Shown: positions 1-12,362, counted from the first letter of the stretch. The stretch: 64,000 bases of DNA from Alcanivorax sp. DG881 (GCF_000155615.1 NZ_DS989915.1:1191193-1255192); one strand, 5' to 3'. A program made the numbers and translations. The notes: generated by a model from the sequence alone, not told the origin.

Positions 1-10
1 GCCGTTTGCC

Positions 11-1582
11 CTACTCCCACTCAATCGTGGCAGGCGGCTTGGACGAGATATCGTAGGTCACCCGGCTGATGCCCGGGATCTCATTGATGATGCGACTGGA
101 AACCAGCTCCAGGAAATCATAGGGCAGGTGCGCCCAGCGTGCGGTCATGAAGTCGATGGTTTCCACGGCGCGCAGTGCCACCACGTACTCATAACGGCGG
201 GCATCGCCTACCACGCCCACGGACTTGACCGGCAGGAACACGGCAAAGGCCTGGCTGGTCTTGTGGTACAGACCGGCGGCGCGCAGCTCCTCAATGAAGA
301 TATGGTCCGCCAGACGCAGGGTATCGGCATATTCCTTCTTCACTTCACCAAGAATACGCACACCCAGACCCGGCCCCGGGAAGGGGTGGCGGTAGACCAT
401 GTCGTAGGGCAGACCCAGCTCCAGGCCGATCTTGCGCACTTCATCCTTGAACAGTTCACGCAGGGGCTCCACCAGCTTGAGCTTCATGTCTTCCGGCAGG
501 CCGCCCACGTTGTGGTGGCTCTTGATCACATGCGCCTTGCCGGTCTTGCTGGCGGCGGATTCGATCACGTCCGGGTAGATGGTGCCCTGGGCCAGCCAGT
601 TGGCATTCTCCAGCTTGCCCGCTTCTTCGTCGAAAATATCAATAAAGGTGTTACCGATAATTTTTCGCTTCAGCTCCGGATCCGCCTCGCCGGCCAGTTT
701 GCCGAGGAAGTTGTCTTCCGCGTCCACCCGGATCACTTTCACGCCCATGTTGTCGGCGAACATTTCCATGACCTGGTCACCTTCCTGGTGACGCAGCAGG
801 CCATTGTCCACGAACACGCAGGTGAGCTGGTCACCGATGGCCTTGTGCAGCAACGCCGCCACCACGGAGGAATCCACCCCGCCGGACAGGCCCAGGATCA
901 CCTCGTCGGTGCCGACCTGCTCGCGGATGGTGTCGATGGCATCGCTGATGATATTGCTCGGCGTCCACAGGGCTTCACAGTCGCACAGTTCGCGGACAAA
1001 ACGCTCCAGCAAACGGCCGCCCTGCAGGGTGTGGGTCACTTCCGGGTGGAACTGGATACCGTAGAAACGCTTTTCATCGTTGGCCATGCCCGCAATGGGG
1101 CAGCTGCCCGTGGTGGCGGTCGCCACGAAACCCGCCGGCATCTCGCCGACACGATCACCGTGACTCATCCATACGTCGAGGTATTCCTTGCCCTGCTCTT
1201 CATGGTCGACGATGCCGTCCAGCAGCGCATTGGCATCAGCCTTTTCCACCCGGGCGTAGCCAAATTCATGCTTCTCACCGGCGATGACCTTGCCACCCAA
1301 CTGCTCGGCCATGGTCTGCATGCCGTAACAGATACCCAGCACCGGAATGCCTGCGTCAAACACGGCCTGAGGTGCCCGCGGCGTCTCTGCTGCCGTCACC
1401 GATTCCGGCCCACCGGAAAGAATAATCCCTTTGGGCGCAAACTCGCTGAGCTCTTCAGCGGTCATGTCGAAGGCACGAATCTCGCAGTACACACCGATTT
1501 CCCGCACACGGCGTGCAATCAGCTGAGTGTATTGGGAACCGAAGTCCAGAATCAGGATGCGCTGGGCATGGATGTCTGTCAT
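11..1582 (-). CDS. guaA: GMP synthase (glutamine-hydrolysing)
   Basis: Converts XMP to GMP with ATP and ammonia from glutamine, the last step of de novo GMP synthesis in the cytoplasm. The 523-residue protein has the usual layout. The N-terminal class I glutamine amidotransferase has nucleophile Cys85 in GICYGMQ and a downstream HPEV His-Glu pair. The ATP pyrophosphatase follows with P-loop SGGVDSS near residue 233, then the dimerisation domain ending in KPPATIEWE. Length matches the family. It lies downstream of guaB on the same strand, but a terminator hairpin separates them, so expression may be partly uncoupled. The stop lies only 10 bases from the window edge. Confidence 0.98.
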   Translation of the reverse strand: MTDIHAQRILILDFGSQYTQLIARRVREIGVYCEIRAFDMTAEELSEFAPKGIILSGGPESVTAAETPRAPQAVFDAGIPVLGICYGMQTMAEQLGGKVIAGEKHEFGYARVEKADANALLDGIVDHEEQGKEYLDVWMSHGDRVGEMPAGFVATATTGSCPIAGMANDEKRFYGIQFHPEVTHTLQGGRLLERFVRELCDCEALWTPSNIISDAIDTIREQVGTDEVILGLSGGVDSSVVAALLHKAIGDQLTCVFVDNGLLRHQEGDQVMEMFADNMGVKVIRVDAEDNFLGKLAGEADPELKRKIIGNTFIDIFDEEAGKLENANWLAQGTIYPDVIESAASKTGKAHVIKSHHNVGGLPEDMKLKLVEPLRELFKDEVRKIGLELGLPYDMVYRHPFPGPGLGVRILGEVKKEYADTLRLADHIFIEELRAAGLYHKTSQAFAVFLPVKSVGVVGDARRYEYVVALRAVETIDFMTARWAHLPYDFLELVSSRIINEIPGISRVTYDISSKPPATIEWE

Positions 1583-1764
1583 GGGGATCTATCCCGGTGA
1601 TTGTCGGCGGATTGCAGCCGGATCTTGTTAAAACGGGCCTGACGCCAAATGCCTGGCGCCTGACGCTTTAAAAACAAAAATCGGTCGAGCACGGCTCGAC
1701 CGATTTCAGCAGCTGGCGTCTGGCTCCAGGCATCAGGCCTTGGCCAGTTACACCAAAGTCCAAA
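1583..1764. repeat. guaB-guaA gap with GCGTCAGGC-type repeat
   Basis: Both sides of the guaB terminator carry short near-palindromic runs built from GCGTCAGGC/GCCTGACGC and GGCATC/GCCAGGC words (about 1637-1670 and 1712-1742). The same words recur near 23.9, 24.9, 34.0, 34.3, 53.3 and 59.5 kb. No coding sequence is seen. These look like members or fragments of a dispersed intergenic repeat family. Confidence 0.55.
1670..1706 (-). terminator. Intrinsic terminator after guaB
   Basis: A perfect inverted repeat (ATCGGTCGAGC, loop, GCTCGACCGAT; 1680-1704) is followed on the minus strand by TTTTTGTTTTT. It sits between guaB and guaA and should end or attenuate guaB transcripts before guaA. Confidence 0.8.
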
Positions 1765-3306
<1,542 letters not shown>

Positions 3307-3344
3307 CTAGAATGAGACAGGCACCCCGTTAAATTAAGCGGGCG

Positions 3345-3374
3345 ATTATACGACATTACCGGCTAACCACACAA
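3345..3374 (-). promoter_or_regulatory. Probable guaB promoter
   Basis: On the minus strand a perfect TATAAT (3345-3350) lies 18 bases from TTGTGT (3369-3374) in the divergent gap between guaB and xseA. The predicted start leaves a leader of roughly 90 bases before the guaB ATG at 3246. The -35 match is only moderate. Confidence 0.5.
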
Positions 3375-3416
3375 TCACCGCTGGCAGGGTACAAAAAAAC
3401 GGGCTACCCTCCCGCG

Positions 3417-4763
3417 ATGACCATTTCATCCCGCGCCGAACCACTGTCTATCAGCCAGTTGAACCTGGATGCCCAGGGCCTGCTGGAAAGCTCTTTCCCC
3501 CTGATCTGGCTCCAGGGCGAACTGTCCAACTTGTCCCGCCCCGCCTCCGGTCACTGGTACTTCAGCCTGAAAGACACGCGTGCCCAGATTAATGGGGCCA
3601 TGTTTCGAAATCGCAACAGGCTGCTGGATTTTGCCCCCCAAAATGGCCAGCAGGTGCTGGTGCGGGCCAAAGTCACCCTGTATGTGCCCCGTGGCAACTT
3701 CCAGATTGTGGTCGAACACATGGAGCCCGCCGGACAGGGCGCCCTCAAGGCCCAGTTCGACGCGCTCAAGGCCCAGCTTCAGAGCGAAGGGCTGTTCGCC
3801 CAGGACCGCAAACAGGCACTGCCGGCCTGGCCCAGCCAGATTGGGGTGATCACCTCCCCCAGCGGCGCTGCCATTCGCGATATTCTGCAGGTACTGCAAC
3901 GCCGCTGCCCGTCCATTCCCGTGGTGATTTATCCGGCAGCGGTGCAGGGTGCCGATGCGCCAGCACAGCTGCGCCAGGCGCTGGGCTTGGCCGTGACACG
4001 CAACGAATGTGACGTCCTGATTATCGGCCGGGGCGGCGGGTCTCTGGAAGATTTGTGGGCCTTCAACGACGAAGCCCTGACCCGGGCGGTTGCCGAGTGC
4101 CCCATTCCCATTGTCTCGGCCGTGGGCCATGAGGTGGACACCGGGCTGACCGATTTTGCCGCCGATCTGCGCGCTCCGACCCCTTCCGCCGCCGCGGAAC
4201 TGGTGAGCCCGGATCTGTCGGTGGTCAGCCAGCGACTGGCCGGCCTGCATCGGCGGTTGCGATGGGCCATGGCGCAACAACTCCGCACCCCGCAGGAGCG
4301 CCTGCGCCATCTGAGCCAGCGGCTTCGCTCCCCTCGCCAGCACCTTGAGCAAAGCAGCCAGCGACTGGATGAATTGCACAATCGCCTGCAACGGCAAATG
4401 CAGCACCGCCTCACTCTGCTCCAGGGCCGCCTGCAGCCCAGCCAGCAACGCCTCGCGCGGTTATCGCCAGAGCGGCTTCTGCTGGACCGCCAGCAACAGC
4501 TGGCGGCCTTGAACAAGCGATTGCCACAACCGATACAGCGGCAGATTCAACAACAGCAAGTGCAGCTGGCCGGGCTAAGTAAGCGCCTGCAAACGGCCAG
4601 CCCGCTGGAAACCCTGGCGCGGGGGTACAGCATTACCTTCAAAGGGGACGACGCGGTGCGCTCCGTGAGCCAATTACAGCCCGGTGACACCCTGACCACC
4701 CGACTGGTCGACGGCGAAGTTACTGCCCGGGTGGAACACGTCCAGGAGTCAGATACGGACTGA
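3417..4763 (+). CDS. xseA: Exodeoxyribonuclease VII large subunit
   Basis: Catalytic subunit of ExoVII, which degrades single-stranded DNA processively into short oligonucleotides. The 448-residue protein has an N-terminal OB fold ([16 protein letters not shown] onward). The nuclease core carries [14 protein letters not shown] and [15 protein letters not shown], followed by a long Gln/Arg/Leu-rich coiled coil (about 270-400) typical of XseA. It is divergent from guaB. Its last 44 bases overlap, tail to tail, the end of the histidine kinase gene on the other strand. xseB is not in the window. Confidence 0.97.
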   Translation: MTISSRAEPLSISQLNLDAQGLLESSFPLIWLQGELSNLSRPASGHWYFSLKDTRAQINGAMFRNRNRLLDFAPQNGQQVLVRAKVTLYVPRGNFQIVVEHMEPAGQGALKAQFDALKAQLQSEGLFAQDRKQALPAWPSQIGVITSPSGAAIRDILQVLQRRCPSIPVVIYPAAVQGADAPAQLRQALGLAVTRNECDVLIIGRGGGSLEDLWAFNDEALTRAVAECPIPIVSAVGHEVDTGLTDFAADLRAPTPSAAAELVSPDLSVVSQRLAGLHRRLRWAMAQQLRTPQERLRHLSQRLRSPRQHLEQSSQRLDELHNRLQRQMQHRLTLLQGRLQPSQQRLARLSPERLLLDRQQQLAALNKRLPQPIQRQIQQQQVQLAGLSKRLQTASPLETLARGYSITFKGDDAVRSVSQLQPGDTLTTRLVDGEVTARVEHVQESDTD

Positions 4764-6660
4764 GTACCCGCGCCAACTGTTGACGGCGGAACGGCTTGGC
4801 CAGGTGGGAGTTCATACCCACCGCCAGGCACCGTTCACGCTCTTCGTGCATGGCATTGGCGGTCAACGCCACCACAGGCATGGGCGCCCGGCCCTGTTCC
4901 CGTTCCCACTGTCGCAGCCGCCGGGTAGCCTCCAGGCCATCCATCACCGGCATCTGCACATCCATGAGGATGCAATCAAAGTCACGCTGGCGCGCTTTCT
5001 CCAATGCTTCCTCACCATTGCTGGCCGTCACCACGGTAACGCCCATCTGTTCAAGAATACGCCGTGCCACCATGGCATTGACCACATTGTCTTCCACCAG
5101 CAACACCAGGCCGTGCAGGGCCTGGTGCTCCGGGTCAGCCAGACGGTGCCGCCCCGCCGACCCACCGGCCTCCGCCTGCTCGCGGAAGAACAGCCGCAAC
5201 GACAGCGTAAAGACACTGCCCGCATCCTCTTGACTGCCCACTGACAAGTTCCCTCCCAGCATTTCACTGAGCCTGCGCGCAATCGCCAACCCCAGCCCGG
5301 TGCCACCGAAACGGCGCGAGGTGGAAGAATCGATCTGTGAGAAGGCCTTGAACAGACTTGAACGTTTTGCCTCAGGAATGCCAATACCGGTATCGGCCAC
5401 GGCAATACTCAAGTCCAGCCAGTCCCCCCGAACCGGCCGCACCGATACGGTGACAGTGACGCCCCCTTCCTGGGTAAATTTCACCGCATTGGAAATCAGG
5501 TTGCTGAGCACCTGACGCAACCGCGTGGGATCACTCCGAGTCACCTTGCCCGCCAGCACCTCGTCGCCCTCAAGCCGCAGATACAGCCCCTTGCTTTCCG
5601 CCACATAGCGAAAGGTAGCAACACAATTCTGCAACAGGGGCTGCAGCTCGAAGAAAGACGGGTCCAGGTCCATACGCCCGGCTTCGATGCGCGAAAAATC
5701 GAGGATATCGTTAATCACATCCAGCAGATGGCCAGTGGATTCCAGCGCCGCCTCGGTGTACTCCTGCTGCTCCCCGTTCTGGGCGGTTTCTTCCAGCAAT
5801 TGCAGCATCCCCAGCACACCGTTCATGGGCGTACGCAGCTCGTGGCTCATCATGGCCAGGAAGTCGCTTTTCGCCTGGCTGGCGGTTTCCGCCTGACGAT
5901 GGGCCTGCTGCAATTCAGTCATGGCAGCCTGCTGCTTGTGCCGGGCGCCTTCCAGGGCGCCAGCCAACTCGTTGATGTTGTCCTGCAGTTCGCCCAACTC
6001 CCCCTGCAAGCGGCTGTTGCCTCGCACAGAATATTCACCCTGGCGCAGGGTCCGCAGCAGACCGGACAGGTACCCCAGAGGCGCAGCGATCTGACGTGCC
6101 AGATAGTGGGCAATCCAGAGCCCCAGAATCATGGCAAAGAAGGCGGGAATCATACTGGCCAGCAAAATTTCCTTTTGCCGTGCCAACAACCTGGCACTGG
6201 ACATCCCAAGCACCACCTCACCAATGCGATCGGGCCTGTCATCACGCTCCACCGCGCCTTCCAGCATACCTTCCGGTGCCACAGACTGACGATAAATGCC
6301 GGAATGAAATTCGATGATTTCGTTGTTGCTTTCCTCGCGGTCACGCCCCTCATACAGCAGCACCTGACCATCCCCATCGCGGAACACCACGTACTGCAGA
6401 TCCGCCCGCTGCATGGCCAGCTGCGCCTGACGGCGCAAGTCTGTGTAGTTACCGGCCAGTACGCCGTATTCCGACGCTGAGGCAATCTGCTGGGCGAGAA
6501 AACGGCCCAACTCGCGCAGGTCCCGATCGGCATCCTCAAAGCGCTGCCAGGTCAACGCCACCAGCAACAGCCCCAGCATGAACAGGGCAGGCACCAGCCC
6601 CAGCACTTGCAACTGCTTGCGAATTCCCGGGCCTTTGCGCGGCATACCGTCACGCGTCAT
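4720..6660 (-). CDS. Hybrid sensor histidine kinase (BarA/GacS-like)
   Basis: Inner-membrane sensor kinase of 646 residues. A TM helix lies near 18-38, a periplasmic sensor of about 125 residues follows, and a second TM helix lies near 165-185. HAMP comes next, then HisKA with phospho-acceptor His in [10 protein letters not shown] (about 273). The HATPase has DTGIGIP and GGTGLGLAI. The receiver domain has the acceptor Asp in [13 protein letters not shown] (about 565) and Lys in AKPF. Unlike GacS/BarA it ends after the receiver and has no HPt domain, so a separate HPt protein or response regulator is needed. Its start overlaps the binding-protein gene by 4 bases (ATGA). Operon mates suggest it reads the periplasmic binding protein; that is inference. 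The 3' end overlaps xseA by 44 bases. Confidence 0.93.
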   Translation of the reverse strand: MTRDGMPRKGPGIRKQLQVLGLVPALFMLGLLLVALTWQRFEDADRDLRELGRFLAQQIASASEYGVLAGNYTDLRRQAQLAMQRADLQYVVFRDGDGQVLLYEGRDREESNNEIIEFHSGIYRQSVAPEGMLEGAVERDDRPDRIGEVVLGMSSARLLARQKEILLASMIPAFFAMILGLWIAHYLARQIAAPLGYLSGLLRTLRQGEYSVRGNSRLQGELGELQDNINELAGALEGARHKQQAAMTELQQAHRQAETASQAKSDFLAMMSHELRTPMNGVLGMLQLLEETAQNGEQQEYTEAALESTGHLLDVINDILDFSRIEAGRMDLDPSFFELQPLLQNCVATFRYVAESKGLYLRLEGDEVLAGKVTRSDPTRLRQVLSNLISNAVKFTQEGGVTVTVSVRPVRGDWLDLSIAVADTGIGIPEAKRSSLFKAFSQIDSSTSRRFGGTGLGLAIARRLSEMLGGNLSVGSQEDAGSVFTLSLRLFFREQAEAGGSAGRHRLADPEHQALHGLVLLVEDNVVNAMVARRILEQMGVTVVTASNGEEALEKARQRDFDCILMDVQMPVMDGLEATRRLRQWEREQGRAPMPVVALTANAMHEERERCLAVGMNSHLAKPFRRQQLARVLSPYLTPGRVPPGQ

Positions 6661-7526
6661 GGCACCTCCCCGGCATTTTTCAGAGCATCCTCAAGCGCTC
6701 CGCTTTCCCGGTAATGCATGTCGAAACTGCTGGCAACGTGCTCGTTGACCACCACCGACGGGCGAGACACAAAGGCAGAGGCACCCCACTCGCCCGTGTC
6801 AGCATAAACACGCAGCCGCTGAACCGCTTCGCTGACCAGATCGCTACCGCTGGCATAGTACGATGCCACACTGCCCGCATTCACAAACGTCAGGTCCGGA
6901 CCAAATACGGGCCGGCGCTGGCGGTAACTGGTCAGCAACACCAGCTTGGCTGCGTCCGGCCCCAGCAGGGCATCGTCCACGGGAAGCACAATAGCATCGA
7001 GATGATTGAGGTTTTCACGCAGGGTGTTGCCCAGCTCCCGGGTATCTTTTACCGACAGCAATTCCAGTTTGACCGGCCCGCGAAAACCACGCACCGCCTC
7101 CGCCGGCCAGACGCTGTCCGGCCCCTGCACCACGCCAATGCGGCGTGCCAGAGGCATGATGGTGTGCACCAATTGCACCTGATTCGCCAGGCTGACCCCC
7201 GCCCAGATGGCCGCACACTGACACCCCAGCCGCGCGGCCTTTTCACTCAGGGCGCGGCTGACATGCACGCCCAGTAACGGTTTTTCCTGGCCCAAGGCAC
7301 GGGTAAAAGCGGCATCACCGAGGGCAACCAGTAAATCGGCCGCGTCAGGCTCATCGACCACACGCAGGTTCGCCGGCAGATCCTGCGCCAGCGAAAGCAC
7401 AAACACATCCTTGAAGGGGCTGGGCTCAGCCAGTACGTGTACGGTTTGCGCCGGCGCGGACAACGCACCACCGGCCGTTGCCAGCAGCAAGAGAAAAACC
7501 AGTACGCGTCCATGCTGACTCCGCAT
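6657..7526 (-). CDS. Periplasmic ABC-type substrate-binding protein
   Basis: A 289-residue protein with a clear signal peptide (hydrophobic stretch to about residue 24, cleavage near LSAPA). The two-lobed binding-protein fold resembles the ABC_sub_bind (PF04392) family; motifs such as [12 protein letters not shown] and [22 protein letters not shown] fit it. No ABC permease or ATPase is adjacent. The gene is instead sandwiched between a TonB-dependent receptor (4 bases apart) and a hybrid histidine kinase (4-base overlap). This suggests it passes a ligand signal from the outer membrane to the kinase rather than feeding a transporter. The ligand is unknown. Confidence 0.82.
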   Translation of the reverse strand: MRSQHGRVLVFLLLLATAGGALSAPAQTVHVLAEPSPFKDVFVLSLAQDLPANLRVVDEPDAADLLVALGDAAFTRALGQEKPLLGVHVSRALSEKAARLGCQCAAIWAGVSLANQVQLVHTIMPLARRIGVVQGPDSVWPAEAVRGFRGPVKLELLSVKDTRELGNTLRENLNHLDAIVLPVDDALLGPDAAKLVLLTSYRQRRPVFGPDLTFVNAGSVASYYASGSDLVSEAVQRLRVYADTGEWGASAFVSRPSVVVNEHVASSFDMHYRESGALEDALKNAGEVP

Positions 7527-7530
7527 CCGG

Positions 7531-9648
7531 CTATATCCTCACCGTCACGCCCAGCCACATTCGATCTTGCTGGTAGTCATTTTCTGCAAAGACTACCGGG
7601 GCGCCATTCAGCCTATGCTGAACAACCGCCCGCCATTCCAGCTCCGTGGGGCCGGCACGGTGGCGAAAGCGAAATTGCACGTCCGCTCGCTCAAAAACGT
7701 TGTCGTTATAATCATTGGACAGATAATAGGCGGACGAAAACGCCCAATGGGGACTGAATTGCCAGGACCACAAGGCGCTGCCGGCATCCCGGGCGGCCAG
7801 GCGTCGCTCGGTCTTCACATTCGTCCGGGTGTGTATGTGCGAGCCGGTGACGCGGAACAGGTGCGATACACTCGGCCGCCAGGAAAGCTGGGCTTCTGTG
7901 CCCTGATGGTTCACCCACCCCTCATTGCTCGGCTCAAATTCAAACGGATTCAACGCCGTGCTTAACAGGTCGGTCAGGGTTTCCTGGAAATAGCGCACAT
8001 CCAGTTCGACCGCAGAAAACTGCCCGTAGTAGCCCGCCTCCCAGGAACGGATACGCTCCGGCTCAAAAGTGCCCGGGCTTTGCTGGGTCACAAAAAAATA
8101 CGCCGGCGCCCAGCCCAGTAACGCCTGGGTGTTACTGGCAAACGGTGGCGACAGGGTTTGCGCCTGAATATTGATATTGGCGCGCTCTTCATAGATATCC
8201 GGTGTGCGCAGCGCCTCGGAATACACATAACGCAGGTGATGGCCCGGCAGCACCCGCCAGTTCACGCCGACGCGGGGACTAAAATGATCGCCGCTGATCT
8301 GGTCTCGCTCCCAATAGCCCCCCAGATTCACCGTTACCGGATCCAGAACATCCAGTGCCAGATTGCCGAAGAACCGGTAGCTGATATTGTCTTGCGTGCC
8401 CCCCAGGTAACTGTCGGACTGAACCCGGTCATGACGAATTTCAGCACCACTGACCAACCGGGCCCAGCGAGTCAGCTGCAAGGTGTCCTGGATTTCCAGG
8501 TCATAACGCACCTCCTGAATATCCAGCTCGCTGCCAGCACAGAAAGGCGCACCAGCACCCTGCAAGGTCAGATAACGGTTAGTGGCATCGGCATCAGACG
8601 GGAAGGCGGCAAAAGTGGCCCCCATGTCGCTGCCATTCTGCAGATACAAATCCCGCAATTCCTGGCTGAAAAACAGCCCGCCACCGGGCCCGGTCTGGCC
8701 GGTTACAGGGTCGAGATAACAGACATCAAAATCGGTAATCTCCTGATTGTACTGACCGTAAGTATGCACCTGCAGCTGGTGGGTCCGGCTAAAACTGTGC
8801 TGCCACTGCAGCGACACAAACGCCCGTTCGCCCTTTTGCACCGGGTCACCCTGATACTCACCAATATCGGCCACGCCTGCTTCCTGCTGGCGCTCCAGCC
8901 GGCTGCGACTGCCGCCGGCCTGCATCGTGAGCGTATTGCGCGCATCCGCGTCCCAGACCCACTCGGTGTTGAGCGTATCAATGCGTTTGCCATCCGGCAG
9001 GGTTTCACCTTCGAAGGGTTCGTCATAGCCGTTATCTCCCCGACTCGACACGGAAGCACGCAGCGCTCCGTTTTCCAGCTGGTGAACACCGACCAGATGC
9101 GCATCGCGAATACCGTTATTGCCACCCTGCAGGGTCACACTGCTCTTGCTGATATCCCTGGGGTCACGGGTAATGATGTTGATCACGGCGCTAAAGGCGT
9201 TGGCCCCGTAAGCGGCCGCCGCCGGGCCACGGGTGACCTCGATGCGCTCCACGTCACGGATATCCACCGGCATGGCATTCCAGCTCACCCTCGACAGGCC
9301 CGGCTGATACTGACTGCGACCATCAAGCAACACCAGCATGCGCCGCTGATCGCGGGCCTGGGTGGGGTGGTAGGCTACCGAAGGGACATTGCCGTCCACC
9401 TTCACCGCAGCCATGCCCGGGACCAGTTTCAGGACTTCATACAGCTCGCGGGCACCGCTGGCTTCGATCAGAGTGCGGTCGATAACGGTAACGCTGGCGG
9501 GGGCTTCAGACTGGGGCTGGCTGACACGGGCAGGAGTCAGCACCATGGCTGGCTGCTGGGCCGGTTCCATCATTGGTTCTATCGCTTGCGCAGACGCGCA
9601 AAACACGCCTAAGCAACCGGCTGTTCCCCAATACCCCCAGCGTTTGAT
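7531..9648 (-). CDS. TonB-dependent outer-membrane receptor
   Basis: A plug plus 22-strand barrel receptor. The plug has PASVTVIDRTLI, LKLVPGMAAVKVDG, MLVLLDGRSQYQP and VERIEVTRGPAAAAYG; the barrel runs to the C terminus at VTVRI. A TonB-box-like MVLTPAR lies near the mature N terminus. The first usual start in frame is GTG at 9606, but that would remove the signal peptide. The frame is open back to 9651. An ATC at 9646-9648, 7 bases behind a perfect GGAGG (9656-9660), gives a textbook signal peptide (KRW..., then CASAQA at the cleavage site). I therefore extend the gene to 9648, assuming a rare AUC start or a sequence error. It leads the operon with the binding protein and kinase and follows der by about 50 bases. 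The ligand is unknown. Confidence 0.9.
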   Translation of the reverse strand: MKRWGYWGTAGCLGVFCASAQAIEPMMEPAQQPAMVLTPARVSQPQSEAPASVTVIDRTLIEASGARELYEVLKLVPGMAAVKVDGNVPSVAYHPTQARDQRRMLVLLDGRSQYQPGLSRVSWNAMPVDIRDVERIEVTRGPAAAAYGANAFSAVINIITRDPRDISKSSVTLQGGNNGIRDAHLVGVHQLENGALRASVSSRGDNGYDEPFEGETLPDGKRIDTLNTEWVWDADARNTLTMQAGGSRSRLERQQEAGVADIGEYQGDPVQKGERAFVSLQWQHSFSRTHQLQVHTYGQYNQEITDFDVCYLDPVTGQTGPGGGLFFSQELRDLYLQNGSDMGATFAAFPSDADATNRYLTLQGAGAPFCAGSELDIQEVRYDLEIQDTLQLTRWARLVSGAEIRHDRVQSDSYLGGTQDNISYRFFGNLALDVLDPVTVNLGGYWERDQISGDHFSPRVGVNWRVLPGHHLRYVYSEALRTPDIYEERANINIQAQTLSPPFASNTQALLGWAPAYFFVTQQSPGTFEPERIRSWEAGYYGQFSAVELDVRYFQETLTDLLSTALNPFEFEPSNEGWVNHQGTEAQLSWRPSVSHLFRVTGSHIHTRTNVKTERRLAARDAGSALWSWQFSPHWAFSSAYYLSNDYNDNVFERADVQFRFRHRAGPTELEWRAVVQHRLNGAPVVFAENDYQQDRMWLGVTVRI

Positions 9649-9701
9649 GACTCACCCTCCGTGTTGCCGCCCCGGTCCCCTTCCTTGTTCAGCGAGGCGG
9701 A

Positions 9702-11117
9702 TTATTTTTTCATTCGCTTGATCATCCGTTTGCGCTTGTGCACCTGTCGGTCGGTGAGCACATTCTTGCGCCCTTCATACGGATTAGTGCCGGACTTGAA
9801 TTCCAGCCGGATCGGTGTGCCTTCCAGTTTCAGCAGCTCGCGGAAGCGGTTCTCCAGAAACTTCTTGTAGCTGGCTGGCAGGGCTTCCGTGCGATTGCCA
9901 TGCAGCACCAGTGTCGGCGGATTGTTGCCGCCCAGGTGAGCATAGCGCAATTTTGCCCGGAAGCGCCCATTGCGGGGCGGCGGATGGCCATTGGTGATCT
10001 CTTCCATCATCCGGGTCAGCTCGTTGGTACCGATCTTGATAAAGGCGCTGTCCCAGGCCTGCTCCACCATGCCCCAAAGGTCCCCCACCCCGGTGCCATG
10101 CAGCGCAGAAATAAACTTGATCTTCACCCAGGGGGCAAATTCCAGACGCCGCCCCAGGTTCACCCGTACCCGCTCTTTATGGTCCGCTTCCAGGCCATCC
10201 CACTTGTTCACGGCGATCATCAGGGCCCGGCCACTGTCCAGGGCGTAGCCCAGCAGATGCAGGTCCTGATCGGTAATGCCTTCGCGGGCATCGATCACCA
10301 CGACAACCACCTGGGCCGCTTCCATGGCCTGCAGCGCCTTGATCACGGAAAACTTCTCGACCATTTCGAACACTTTGCCGCGGCGCCGGACCCCGGCGGT
10401 GTCGATCAGGGTATAGGCGCGCCCCATGCGCTCGAATGGCACTTCAATGGAGTCCCGCGTGGTCCCGGCATGGTCGAACACCACTACCCGCTCTTCGCCG
10501 AGCATGCGGTTGATCAGGGTGGACTTGCCCACATTGGGGCGCCCCAGCACGGCCACACGAATGCTGTCTTCGCCGGGCTTCTTGGAGGTGCGGTGCTCGC
10601 CTTCCGGCAGCAGCTCCAGATCGGTAAAGCCTTCCAGAATATGCTCGATCATGCTGGTCACACCGCGACCATGGGCCGCCGCAATCGGCAGCACCTCAGT
10701 GAGGCCCAGCGCAAAGAACTCGGACATGGCCGAATCCGCATCCACCCCATCGGTCTTGTTGACGATCAGGTAGGTGGGTTTGGGCAGCTTGCGCAACTCG
10801 CTGGCAATCTGTTCATCGGCGGCGGTCAGGCCGGCACGACCGTCCACCATGAACAACACCACATCTGCTTCGCCCACGGCCTGCAGGGACTGGCTGGTCA
10901 TCGGCACGTCGATGCCGTCATCGTTCTCGCCGATACCGCCGGTATCCACCACCGTGTACAAATAGCCGCCCAGCTGGCCATCCCCGTATTTACGGTCACG
11001 GGTAAGCCCCGGGAAATCGGCCACCAGGGCGTCCCGGGTACGGGTCAGTCGGTTGAAGAGTGTGGATTTGCCCACATTGGGCCGCCCCACCAGGGCGATT
11101 ACCGGCTTCATAGTCAT
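9702..11117 (-). CDS. der: Ribosome-assembly GTPase Der (EngA)
   Basis: Essential GTPase with two tandem G domains that works in 50S subunit maturation. The 471-residue protein shows the first G1 motif [12 protein letters not shown] near the N terminus and the second, [12 protein letters not shown], near 185-200. Both have DTxG and NKxD motifs (NKTD, NKWD). The KH-like C-terminal domain ends in a basic tail ([11 protein letters not shown]). The start is ATG (MTMKP); the second Met is equally possible. It lies behind bamB but beyond a terminator, and upstream of the TonB receptor operon. Confidence 0.98.
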   Translation of the reverse strand: MTMKPVIALVGRPNVGKSTLFNRLTRTRDALVADFPGLTRDRKYGDGQLGGYLYTVVDTGGIGENDDGIDVPMTSQSLQAVGEADVVLFMVDGRAGLTAADEQIASELRKLPKPTYLIVNKTDGVDADSAMSEFFALGLTEVLPIAAAHGRGVTSMIEHILEGFTDLELLPEGEHRTSKKPGEDSIRVAVLGRPNVGKSTLINRMLGEERVVVFDHAGTTRDSIEVPFERMGRAYTLIDTAGVRRRGKVFEMVEKFSVIKALQAMEAAQVVVVVIDAREGITDQDLHLLGYALDSGRALMIAVNKWDGLEADHKERVRVNLGRRLEFAPWVKIKFISALHGTGVGDLWGMVEQAWDSAFIKIGTNELTRMMEEITNGHPPPRNGRFRAKLRYAHLGGNNPPTLVLHGNRTEALPASYKKFLENRFRELLKLEGTPIRLEFKSGTNPYEGRKNVLTDRQVHKRKRMIKRMKK

Positions 11118-11165
11118 CTCAACGAGGTTTCAACGGCGCTATGGTAACGCCAAAGGGGGATTCAA

Positions 11166-11196
11166 ACGAAAAAATCTGCGCGGGGCGCAGATTTTT
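11166..11196 (-). terminator. Intrinsic terminator between bamB and der
   Basis: Perfect 12-bp stem AAAAATCTGCGC / GCGCAGATTTTT with a GGG loop (11170-11196), followed on the minus strand by a T-rich tail. It ends transcripts reading through bamB, so der probably has its own promoter or depends on read-through. Confidence 0.8.
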
Positions 11197-11219
11197 CAGG
11201 CATCGAGAAACCGGACCGG

Positions 11220-12362
11220 TTATTTGGGGCGTACCGTGTAGGCCGCCAGTTTGCCGTCGTAACTCAACACATAAAGGGTATCTTCATAGCTGACCGGGGT
11301 GCCCGCAAAGCCGTCACCATCGTGTCGCTTGCGCGCCACCAGGGTGCCGTCATCCGCATCCATCCAGTGCAGGTAGCCTTCAAAGTCACCCACCACCATC
11401 AGATCGCCCTGCACGGCAGTGCCGGTCAGTCGACGGCCGTACAGCTTGTCCTGCTGCCAGAGCACGCTACCGGTGCGCTGGTCCACGGACCGCACCACAC
11501 CAACATCATCCGCCACAAACAAGCGGCCACCGCTGGCACTGATCACCTGAGCACTGGACATTTCCTTGCCCCAGTACTGACGACCATTGATCTGGTCCGC
11601 CACGCCCAGCTTGCCCTGGAAAGCCACGGCGAAAACCCCGCCACCTTCCACGATCATGTTGCCATCCACATCGGTAAGACGATCCAGCTCGGAGCGGCCG
11701 GTCGGTTCGGCAATGCGCTGCTCCCAGGCGGGCACGCCAGTCTCAGCGTCCAGGGCCGCCAGCTTGGCATTGGCAAAACCGGCATACACACGCCCATCCG
11801 CAATGGCAGGCTGGGCCAGGCCACGCAGGGTCAGGGTGGGCACCGGGGTTTCATAATCCCACACCTGATCACCCGTATTGGCGTCCAGCGCCGTTACATG
11901 GCCATCCTGGGTCTGGAATACGGCGATGGTGCCGTTGCTGTTGGGAATCGCCAGCGCTTCACCGGAAAGCTGGGTACGCCACAGCTCTTCGCCATTTTCC
12001 ATGGACAGGGCCACGGCCATCCCTTCACGGGTGCCGTAGAGCACCATGCCGTAACCGGCGTAAAAACCGCCGCCGATACGATCTTCGGTTTTCACCCGCC
12101 ACTGGCGCTTGCCCTTGTCACGGCTGATGGCATACACCTCACCGAACACATCACCGGCAAATACCTGTTGCTGGGTAACGGCCGGGCGCAGGGTCAGCTG
12201 GCTGTCTTCCACCCCGTCGCCAACACCTTCTTTCCAGAGCCGTTTTACCTTGTAGCTGGCATCAAAATCCGGCAGGTCATTGGGCTCAATGGCATTTGGG
12301 TTGGAGCTACAACCGGCCAACAGCATGCTGGCCAGTACGAGGGGGAGAAGGAAATATTTCAT
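11220..12362 (-). CDS. bamB: Outer-membrane assembly lipoprotein BamB
   Basis: Lipoprotein subunit of the BAM complex that helps insert beta-barrel proteins. The 380-residue protein has a lipoprotein signal (MKYFLLPLVLASMLLAGCSS, lipidated Cys18) and an eight-bladed PQQ-type beta-propeller. Blade motifs include VYAISRDKGKRQWR, VTALDANTGDQVWDYE and AALDAETGVPAWEQ. It starts directly after the yfgM stop (TAAATG) and is translationally linked to it. hisS-yfgM-bamB order is conserved in gammaproteobacteria. Confidence 0.97.
   Translation of the reverse strand: MKYFLLPLVLASMLLAGCSSNPNAIEPNDLPDFDASYKVKRLWKEGVGDGVEDSQLTLRPAVTQQQVFAGDVFGEVYAISRDKGKRQWRVKTEDRIGGGFYAGYGMVLYGTREGMAVALSMENGEELWRTQLSGEALAIPNSNGTIAVFQTQDGHVTALDANTGDQVWDYETPVPTLTLRGLAQPAIADGRVYAGFANAKLAALDAETGVPAWEQRIAEPTGRSELDRLTDVDGNMIVEGGGVFAVAFQGKLGVADQINGRQYWGKEMSSAQVISASGGRLFVADDVGVVRSVDQRTGSVLWQQDKLYGRRLTGTAVQGDLMVVGDFEGYLHWMDADDGTLVARKRHDGDGFAGTPVSYEDTLYVLSYDGKLAAYTVRPK

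Noticed and set aside
128-1600. Long open frame antisense to guaA, and similar antisense frames under guaB, der, hisS, sufB and ctaD
   Set aside because: Typical mirror frames in high-GC genes; composition is His/Gln/Gly-rich nonsense with no motif, and the sense genes are certain.
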